From NCBI GenBank assembly GCA_021849435.1, contig JAJZSX010000009.1, positions 8,013 to 18,874 of the forward strand: a stretch of 10,862 nucleotides of DNA. Direction: 5' to 3'. Position 1 is the stretch's first letter; every line of letters begins with the position of its first letter. Shown piece by piece: positions 5,596 through 10,862 of the stretch. The translations under genes were made by a program, and so were the position numbers. This DNA comes from Actinomycetes bacterium. Its GTDB lineage: Bacteria; Actinomycetota; Acidimicrobiia; Acidimicrobiales; RAAP-2. The notes under the pieces are model-generated. The model did no database searches and was not told where the DNA came from. It saw only the letters and a program-made list of their open reading frames with translations.

Positions 5596-7145
5596 ACGGC
5601 GCGCACGCACTGCTCGCGACGATGCGCACCAACGACGTCACGACCGTCTTCGCGAATCCCGGCACCTCCGAGATGCACTTCGTGGCAGCCTTGGACGACG
5701 CCCCCGACGTGCGAGCCGTGCTCTGCCTCTTCGAAGGCGTCGCGACGGGTGCAGCCGACGGCTACGCACGCGTCACCGGCCGAGCCGCGGCGACGCTGCT
5801 ACACCTCGGACCGGGACTCGCCAACGGCTGGGCCAATCTGCACAACGCCCGCCGGGCGCGCGTGCCGCTGCTGAACGTCATCGGCGACCACGCGACCTAC
5901 CACGCGCGCTTCGACGCCCCGCTCCAGAGCGACATCGCCGCCGTCGCGGGCGCGCTCGACGGATCGGTCCACAAGCCGCGCCGTCCCGATGACGTGGCCA
6001 ACGAGACGGCGCGCGCCATCGCCGACGCTTACGGCCCACCGTCGCGGGTCGCCACGCTCATCCTGCCCGCCGACGTCTCCTGGGGGGCGCTCGAAGCACC
6101 GCCGACCCACTGGCCCACGGCCACGAGGGCTGCGGCGGTCCCGTTCGACGAGGGCCTGTTCGACCACGTGGTGACGCGACTACACACAACACGTGCGGCC
6201 ATCTTTCTCGGGGGCGCGGCCACCACAGGCGCCGACATGGACCTCGCCCATCGGGTCGGCGCGGCCAGCGGTGCGATGGTGATGGTCGAAACCTTTCCGA
6301 CCTCGATGGATCGCGGTGCGGGAGTCTTCCAACCCGAGCGGCTGATCTACCTGAGCGAATTCGCCGTCGGCCAACTCGCCGAGATTGAGACGCTGGTCCT
6401 CGTCGGGGCGAATGAGCCCGTCGGGTTCTTCGCCTACCCCGACGTACCGAGTCGACTCGTCGCATCCGACTGCGAGGTCGTCGCGCTCGCGCCACCGGGC
6501 AGCGACGTCAGTGCTGCACTCGCGATGCTCGCGGACCGGCTCGACGCGCCGCGCGTGCGCGTACCCGCGGGTCGAGCGCCCGACCCACCGAGTGGTGCGT
6601 TGAATGCCCAGAGTTTCGCCGCTGCCATCGCCGCCACGCTGCCCGAGGGCGCGGTCATCAGCGATGAGTCCAACACGAGCGGCATCCACCTCTACGGTGC
6701 CACCACCTTCTCGGCGCCCCATCGGCTCCTGACCTTGACCGGTGGCTCGATCGGGTTCGGACTGCCCGTCGCGGTGGGCGCGGCCATCGGCTCGGGCGCG
6801 CGTGTGATCGCCCTCGAGTCGGACGGCTCGATGATGTACACCCCCCAAGCACTGTGGACGATGGCCCGCGAGGGACTCGACGTCACGGTCGTCGCACTGT
6901 CGAACCGCCGCTACGCCATCCTGGACTTTGAACGTCAGCGGGTGGGTGCCACCGGGGTCGGAGAGGCGAGCGAGCGCCTCCTCTCGCTCGACAACCCCGC
7001 CATCGACCTCTGTGGTGTCGCGCGCGCGCTCGGCGTCCCGGCGACGACGGTGACGACCGCCGACGAACTCGTCGACGCGCTTCGCCGATCCTTTGCCACC
7101 GCCGGACCATCGTTCATCGAGGTGCCGCTCGCCTCAGCCTTCTGA
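5592..7145 (+). CDS. ThDP-dependent enzyme, acetolactate synthase/benzoylformate decarboxylase superfamily
   Basis: A 517-aa protein with the three-domain plan of the ThDP enzymes that act on 2-oxoacids. Seen: N-terminal NPGTSEMHF (22-30), the catalytic Glu48 in LFEGVATGAADGYAR that activates the cofactor, His71 in LLHLGPG, and the C-terminal ThDP/Mg motif running from SDG (410-412) to Asn438. Ser replaces the first Gly of the usual GDG. Glu48 argues against glyoxylate carboligase, which has Val there. His71 aligns by eye with the catalytic His70 of benzoylformate decarboxylase; true acetolactate synthases lack a His at that point. No second BFDC-like His (281) is evident. Such proteins are often labelled acetolactate synthase large subunit, but no small subunit is nearby, so a 2-oxoacid decarboxylase or lyase is more likely. 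Translationally coupled to the FAD oxidase. Substrate unknown. Confidence 0.85.
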   Translation: MNGAHALLATMRTNDVTTVFANPGTSEMHFVAALDDAPDVRAVLCLFEGVATGAADGYARVTGRAAATLLHLGPGLANGWANLHNARRARVPLLNVIGDHATYHARFDAPLQSDIAAVAGALDGSVHKPRRPDDVANETARAIADAYGPPSRVATLILPADVSWGALEAPPTHWPTATRAAAVPFDEGLFDHVVTRLHTTRAAIFLGGAATTGADMDLAHRVGAASGAMVMVETFPTSMDRGAGVFQPERLIYLSEFAVGQLAEIETLVLVGANEPVGFFAYPDVPSRLVASDCEVVALAPPGSDVSAALAMLADRLDAPRVRVPAGRAPDPPSGALNAQSFAAAIAATLPEGAVISDESNTSGIHLYGATTFSAPHRLLTLTGGSIGFGLPVAVGAAIGSGARVIALESDGSMMYTPQALWTMAREGLDVTVVALSNRRYAILDFERQRVGATGVGEASERLLSLDNPAIDLCGVARALGVPATTVTTADELVDALRRSFATAGPSFIEVPLASAF

Positions 7146-7904
7146 TGCGAGGTCGAACTCGGCGATGACGGGCGCGTGGTCTGACGGCTTCTCCCCCTTG
7201 CGGGCCTCTCGGTCGACGTACCCGGCCATCGCTCGTCGGCCCAGGGTCTCGTCGACGAGCAACAGGTCGATGCGCAGTCCGTGATTCTTGTGGAAGGCGC
7301 CACCGCGGTAGTCCCACCACGAGTAGGCCGGCTCGTCCGGGTGGAGCACTCGGATCAGGTCAACGAGGCCCGTCGACTCGATCGCGCGGATGGCCGCGCG
7401 CTCGGGTTCACTCACGTGCGTCGCGCCGACGAAGCTCGTCGGGTCCCAGCAGTCGAGGTCCGACGGTGCGACGTTGAAGTCACCGCCGAGGACGAACGGA
7501 CCGTCGGGACGCTTCGCCGCCAGCTCGCTGAGACGACCGAGCCATTCGAGCTTGTAGCGATAGTGGGGATCGTCGAGTGACCGCCCATTGGGGACGTAAC
7601 AGGAATAGACCCGGACCCCGCCACACGTCGCGCCGATGATGCGCGCTTCGGGGTCTTGGTCACCGAAGCCCCGCTGCACGTCGGTCACGCCCAACCTCGA
7701 GAGGATGGCTACACCATTCCACTGTCCCTGGCCGTAGTGAGCGACGTCGTAGCCCGCGTCCGCGATCGCCGCGACGGGAAACCGCTCTTCGGTGGACTTC
7801 GTTTCTTGGATCAAGACCACGTCGGGCCGAGCGTCGCCGAGCCACGAGGTCAGTCGGGCCATCCGAGCCGCGACCGAGTTGACGTTCCAGGTGGCGATCT
7901 TCAC
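7134..7904 (-). CDS. xth: Exodeoxyribonuclease III / AP endonuclease
   Basis: A 256-aa Mg-dependent base-excision-repair nuclease of the exonuclease III family; it cleaves at abasic sites and removes 3' blocking groups. Seen: TWNVNS with Asn7, QETK with Glu34, CYVPNG with Tyr103, GGDFNVAP with Asp142 and Asn144, WWDYRGGAFHKNHGLRID (196-213), and terminal SDHAPV with Asp242 and His243. All catalytic residues are present and the length is normal. The start is GTG at 7904, giving MKIATWNVNS, the usual N-terminus, and it overlaps the stop of the FabZ-like gene (GTGA) with no Shine-Dalgarno sequence. It is the last gene of the leftward operon; its final 12 bases overlap the end of the convergent ThDP gene. 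Confidence 0.96.
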   Translation of the reverse strand: MKIATWNVNSVAARMARLTSWLGDARPDVVLIQETKSTEERFPVAAIADAGYDVAHYGQGQWNGVAILSRLGVTDVQRGFGDQDPEARIIGATCGGVRVYSCYVPNGRSLDDPHYRYKLEWLGRLSELAAKRPDGPFVLGGDFNVAPSDLDCWDPTSFVGATHVSEPERAAIRAIESTGLVDLIRVLHPDEPAYSWWDYRGGAFHKNHGLRIDLLLVDETLGRRAMAGYVDREARKGEKPSDHAPVIAEFDLASEG

Positions 7905-8335
7905 GTCAGGTCGGCGAGGACGAAGAGGAGATCCGCTTCGGCGGCCACCTCGCCGCCAACGGACGCGACACCGTGGCCCTTACCGGCCCGCGCCGAGAGA
8001 CGGGTCATTTCGCAGCGCAGGGTCACCGTGTCGCCGGGGACGACCTGGCGGCGGAACCGAGCGTGCTCGACGCCGCCGAAGAGGGGCAGTCGTCCGCGAT
8101 AGCGCTCGTCGGCCAACACCGCGACACCACCGCACTGAGCCAGGGACTCGAGCAAGAGCACACCGGGCGTCGTCGGACGGCCCGGGAAGTGGCCCGGGAA
8201 GAACCACTCGTCACCGCGAAGCGTCCACGTCGCGGTCGCGTGGACTCCGGGCTCGATCTCGAGCAGCACGTCGAGCAGCAGGAAGGGCTCGCGGTGCGGC
8301 AACCAGTCCCGGGGGTCGAGAGAGAGGCCGTTCAC
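7901..8335 (-). CDS. fabZ: 3-hydroxyacyl-ACP dehydratase, FabZ-like hotdog protein
   Basis: A 144-aa single hotdog-fold protein that would remove water from (3R)-hydroxyacyl-ACP in fatty-acid elongation. Seen: LPHREPFLLLD (12-22), the near-universal FabZ N-terminal signature; FFPGHFPGRPTTPGVLLLESLAQ (45-67, in two parts: catalytic His49 and Glu63 with family spacing); and a second half VEHARFRRQVVPGD fitting FabZ strand order. Length matches FabZ. No other fatty-acid or lipid A gene lies in the window, so whether it serves primary fatty-acid synthesis, or a related dehydration or thioester function, is open. GTG starts and stops overlap neighbours by four bases on both sides, and no Shine-Dalgarno sequence is visible before the start. 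Confidence 0.88.
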   Translation of the reverse strand: MNGLSLDPRDWLPHREPFLLLDVLLEIEPGVHATATWTLRGDEWFFPGHFPGRPTTPGVLLLESLAQCGGVAVLADERYRGRLPLFGGVEHARFRRQVVPGDTVTLRCEMTRLSARAGKGHGVASVGGEVAAEADLLFVLADLT

Positions 8336-9447
8336 GCGAGGGCCAGCTCTGCGATCCGACGCTCGGGGTCGACGGTGATCAGCCGGAACGTTCGCCGATC
8401 ACCCCGTTTCAACACGTCGCGCGCCCGCGCTGGTGGCGGGTCGCCGAGCAGCGTTGTCGGGGCGTAGCACTCGACCTGGCCGCCCTTGAAGGCGACGGTG
8501 ATCACCGCACCGTGCGACGTGAAGGTCGTGACCTCGCCCTCCAGGCGTGAGTTCACCTTGAAGGCGGAGCGGAAGCGGGCGAAGACGTCCTCGGGATTCA
8601 CCGGCTGACGTCCGCGGCGCAGCGCCACCGCCGGAACGTTCACCGGCGGTGCTGGCTCGAGCACCGGCGCGGCCTTGACGGGCGCGCTCGACTTGACCGT
8701 GCGCTTTGCCGCGGTCTTCGCCGGCGGCGCCTTCTTCGCTGGTGCCTTCTTTGCTCCGTCGGCCTTCTTGACGACCTTGGTTGCTTTGGCGGCGGTGGCC
8801 TTCACGGGCGGTGCCGTCTCGACGCTGGCCCGCGACACCTTGGTCGCCCGCTTGGTGGGCCGAGCCGCTTTCTCCGGTGTTTTCTTCGCCGCGGGGACCT
8901 TGGCGGCGGCCGGCTTCGCGCTCGGCTTGGCCGGGGTGATGGTGGTGCCGATCGACGGGGTCACGCCCTCGGGCATCAGCACGGCGAGCTTCTTCACGGT
9001 CCGGGCGCTCTTCACGCCGCGCACGGGTAGCCGCGGGGTGAAGATCCATCCGACCCCGGAGACCGGCTTGCCGCCGATGAGTCGGCCCTCGTCGAACAGC
9101 CAGGGGTAGATGGCGTGGAACTCTTGGAACGAGTCGTTGCTGAGAACGACACCGTTGATGCGGTCGGCGATCTTCAAGATGAAGGCGTCGCCCCGGCCGA
9201 TCGCGCCGGCTGGCGGCGTCACGATCGTGCCATCGAGCTCACGGTCCTTGAACCGCGCCCGCTCCCCACTCGCGACGCGGTGGCCGAAGCTCGCGTCAAC
9301 CACGACGATGAGCTCCGCACGGGGATTCTCCTCTCGAAACGCGCTGATCACATCGTCCAGTTGGCTGAGGCTCGGGTCGGTGCGACCTTCGGTGGCGAGG
9401 TTCGAGCCGTCGATCACGACTCGTAGTCGCGTGCGCGCCGCGCTCAC
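8332..9447 (-). CDS. Predicted RNase: NYN (Zc3h12a-like) domain, H1-like basic linker, S1-like domain
   Basis: A 371-aa three-part protein. Residues 8-138 resemble the NYN/PIN nuclease fold of the RNase_Zc3h12a (Regnase/MCPIP1) type: VVIDGSNLA with Asp13 and Asn16, Asp51 after a hydrophobic strand, RGDAFILKIAD (85-95) with Asp87, and VVLSNDSFQEF (100-110) with Asp105. These are the expected metal-binding acids. Residues 171-260 are low complexity, rich in Ala, Pro and Lys (21 Lys in 90 residues, e.g. AKKAPAKKAPPAK), like histone H1 tails. Residues about 301-371 look like an S1-type OB-fold: GEVTTFTSHGAVITVAF, then YAP, KRGD and RLITVDPERR. Inferred role: metal-dependent RNA cleavage with two RNA-binding parts. 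The stop overlaps fabZ and the GTG start overlaps the kgd stop. Antisense frames here look hydrophobic only because Lys codons read as Leu or Phe in reverse. Confidence 0.8.
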   Translation of the reverse strand: MSAARTRLRVVIDGSNLATEGRTDPSLSQLDDVISAFREENPRAELIVVVDASFGHRVASGERARFKDRELDGTIVTPPAGAIGRGDAFILKIADRINGVVLSNDSFQEFHAIYPWLFDEGRLIGGKPVSGVGWIFTPRLPVRGVKSARTVKKLAVLMPEGVTPSIGTTITPAKPSAKPAAAKVPAAKKTPEKAARPTKRATKVSRASVETAPPVKATAAKATKVVKKADGAKKAPAKKAPPAKTAAKRTVKSSAPVKAAPVLEPAPPVNVPAVALRRGRQPVNPEDVFARFRSAFKVNSRLEGEVTTFTSHGAVITVAFKGGQVECYAPTTLLGDPPPARARDVLKRGDRRTFRLITVDPERRIAELALA

Positions 9448-10862
9448 CCGATCGCTCGAGTCAGCAAGTCGGACTGCTCGGCGACGTGGATCAACGAGCT
9501 GCCAGTCGCGGGGCTCGCAGACTCAGCCCGCGCGACGTGACTGATCGCCACGTCGCGTAGCTGGCGGTGCACCTGGTGGTGGACGAAGGGCCACGCGCCC
9601 ATGTTCTCGGGCTCCTCTTGGAGCCACACGACCTCAGCCAGCTTCGGGTAGGACGCGAGGACTGCGTCGATCTCGTCGTGGGGCCACGGGTAGAGCTGTT
9701 CCACCCGCACCACGGCCACGTGGTCGGCGCTGACCTCGGCGCGACGCGCGAGCGCCTCGTGCGCGATCTTGCCTGAGGCGAACACGACACGCGTCACCTG
9801 GTCGTGCTGGACGTGGGGATCGTCGAGCACGGTCTGAAACGAGCCGTGCTCGAACTCACTCAGCGTCGAGCGGGTCTGGGCCGCGCGCAACATCGACTTG
9901 GGCGTGAAGACGATGAGTGGGGTCACCGAGTCACGGCTTACCTGACTACGCAGCAAGTGGAAGTACTGCGCCGCGGTCGTCGGCTGGGCGATGCGCAGGT
10001 TGTTACGCGCGCTCAGCGAGAGGAATCGCTCGATTCGCCCGCTGGAGTGCTCGGGGCCCTGACCCTCGTAACCGTGCGGGAGCAGCATCACTAGGCCGGC
10101 GCGCTGTCCCCACTTGTCCTCGGCGGCGACGAGGAAGTTGTCGATGATGATCTCGGCGCCATTGACGAAGTCACCGAACTGCGCCTCCCAGGCCACCAGT
10201 GTCCGATTGGACTCGACCGAGTAGCCGTATTCGAAGCCCAGGGCCGCGTACTCGCTGAGGAAGGAGTCGCGCACGGTGAAGAAGGCCCGCGTGTCGAGGT
10301 TCGCGAGCGGGATGTACTGGTCACCGGTCTCGTAGTCGATCAGTGCCGCGTGACGGTGCGAGAAAGTGCCACGACGCGAATCCTGACCGATCAGGCGCAC
10401 GTTGGTGCCGTCCACGAGCAGCGTGCCGAACGCCAGCGCCTCGCCGAGGGCCCAATCGACCTCGCCACCCTCGAGCAGGGTGCGACGCTGAGCGAACTGA
10501 CGCTCGAGCTTGGGGTGGATCGTGAACCCGCTCGGCGCCGTCATCGTCGCCGACGCCACCGCGAGCAGGACATCTCGCGCCACGCCGGTTTCGGGCGCCG
10601 TTGCGTCCGGGGTGACCTCGAGGACGGGAACGCCCTGCAGCGTCGGCACGGGGACCGTGCGTACCTCGTCGAGCACGCTCTGGAGTCGGGCGTTGAACTC
10701 GTCAAGGGCGCGCTCGGCCTCCTCGAGCGAGATGTCGCCGCGTCGCACCAAGGTCTCGGTGTAGATCTTGCGCACCGAGCGCATCTGGTCGATGATCTTG
10801 TACATCTGGGGTTGGGTGTAACTGGGATCGTCGCCCTCGTTGTGTCCGTGGCGCCGGTAGCA
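9444..10862 (-). CDS. kgd: Multifunctional 2-oxoglutarate decarboxylase/dehydrogenase E1, C-terminal part (cut by right edge)
   Basis: The frame is open to the right edge and gives 472 codons, the C-terminal part of a SucA/Kgd protein that is normally about 1,200 aa in actinobacteria. It is the ThDP-dependent E1 of the 2-oxoglutarate step of the TCA cycle. Seen from the edge inward: CYRRHGHNEGDDPSYTQPQM, then SRRGTFSHRHA (fragment residues 162-172), GFEYGYS, WEAQFGDFVNGAEI, LLPHGYEGQGPEHSSGR, PTTAAQYFHLLR, FTPKSMLRA and LQEEPENMGAW. All are hallmarks of the E1o transketolase and C-terminal domains. An internal ATG at 10805 is not the start, since conserved sequence continues upstream of it. 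The ThDP motif, and any E2-like N-terminal extension that would prove the Kgd form, lie outside. Its stop overlaps the RNase start (GTGA). Confidence 0.95.
   Translation of the reverse strand, partial: CYRRHGHNEGDDPSYTQPQMYKIIDQMRSVRKIYTETLVRRGDISLEEAERALDEFNARLQSVLDEVRTVPVPTLQGVPVLEVTPDATAPETGVARDVLLAVASATMTAPSGFTIHPKLERQFAQRRTLLEGGEVDWALGEALAFGTLLVDGTNVRLIGQDSRRGTFSHRHAALIDYETGDQYIPLANLDTRAFFTVRDSFLSEYAALGFEYGYSVESNRTLVAWEAQFGDFVNGAEIIIDNFLVAAEDKWGQRAGLVMLLPHGYEGQGPEHSSGRIERFLSLSARNNLRIAQPTTAAQYFHLLRSQVSRDSVTPLIVFTPKSMLRAAQTRSTLSEFEHGSFQTVLDDPHVQHDQVTRVVFASGKIAHEALARRAEVSADHVAVVRVEQLYPWPHDEIDAVLASYPKLAEVVWLQEEPENMGAWPFVHHQVHRQLRDVAISHVARAESASPATGSSLIHVAEQSDLLTRAIG

Noticed and set aside
6180..6848. 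A 222-codon minus-strand frame antisense to the ThDP enzyme
   Set aside because: It has no recognisable motif and covers DNA whose plus strand is clearly coding.
5592..7145. Glyoxylate carboligase or true acetolactate synthase
   Set aside because: The catalytic Glu48 is present, whereas glyoxylate carboligase has Val there. The His71 segment and the lack of a regulatory small subunit do not fit a true acetolactate synthase.
8866..8940. Short near-repeats in the RNase linker as a DNA repeat array
   Set aside because: The repetition comes from Ala/Lys/Pro codons; there is no fixed unit length or spacing that would support a repeat or CRISPR call.
8675..9109. A 144-codon plus-strand frame that looks like a hydrophobic membrane protein
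   Set aside because: It is antisense to the Lys/Ala/Pro linker of the RNase. Reverse-complemented Lys and Ala codons give Phe, Leu, Ala and Gly, which mimics membrane helices.
10805..10805. ATG at 10805 as the start of the kgd gene
   Set aside because: The frame continues to the right edge with conserved E1 sequence (HGHNEGDDPSYTQP) directly upstream, so the true start lies outside the window.

Overview
This is a high-GC, gene-dense chromosomal window. Every part of it can be assigned to a protein gene or a short regulatory gap. I see no RNA gene, insertion sequence, CRISPR array or obvious foreign island. A Kgd-type 2-oxoglutarate decarboxylase/dehydrogenase, a UvrD2-like helicase motif set, GTG starts, 4-base stop/start overlaps and leaderless-type promoters all point to an actinobacterium. 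A class such as Acidimicrobiia is plausible, but that is inference and not proven by the window.

Layout. (1) Positions 1-2547, minus strand: an operon running leftward, alpha/beta hydrolase -> membrane-anchored MurF-like ligase -> D-Ala-D-Ala ligase (ddl, cut by the left edge). Ddl makes the dipeptide and MurF attaches it to the peptidoglycan stem peptide, so these are consecutive steps. The MurF-like protein is unusual because a hydrophobic membrane region replaces the usual first domain. (2) Positions 2548-2603: a 56-base divergent intergenic region. Each gene has a TANNNT -10 box at exactly the spacing expected for a leaderless mRNA, and a 12-bp perfect palindrome lies between the boxes. 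(3) Positions 2604-7145, plus strand: a compact UvrD/Rep-type helicase, then a GlcD-like FAD 2-hydroxyacid oxidase/dehydrogenase, then a ThDP-dependent enzyme of the acetolactate synthase/benzoylformate decarboxylase superfamily. The last two overlap by 4 bases and could form a 2-hydroxyacid -> 2-oxoacid -> aldehyde route. (4) Positions 7134-10862, minus strand: an operon running leftward, kgd (cut by the right edge) -> NYN/Zc3h12a-like RNase with a histone-H1-like linker and a C-terminal S1-like domain -> FabZ-like dehydratase -> exonuclease III. Every junction there is a 4-base GTGA overlap. This operon converges on the plus-strand genes with a 12-base overlap of coding ends.

The best candidates for something under-described are the three-part RNase (8332-9447), the membrane-anchored MurF (230-1792) and the divergent leaderless promoter pair (2548-2603).
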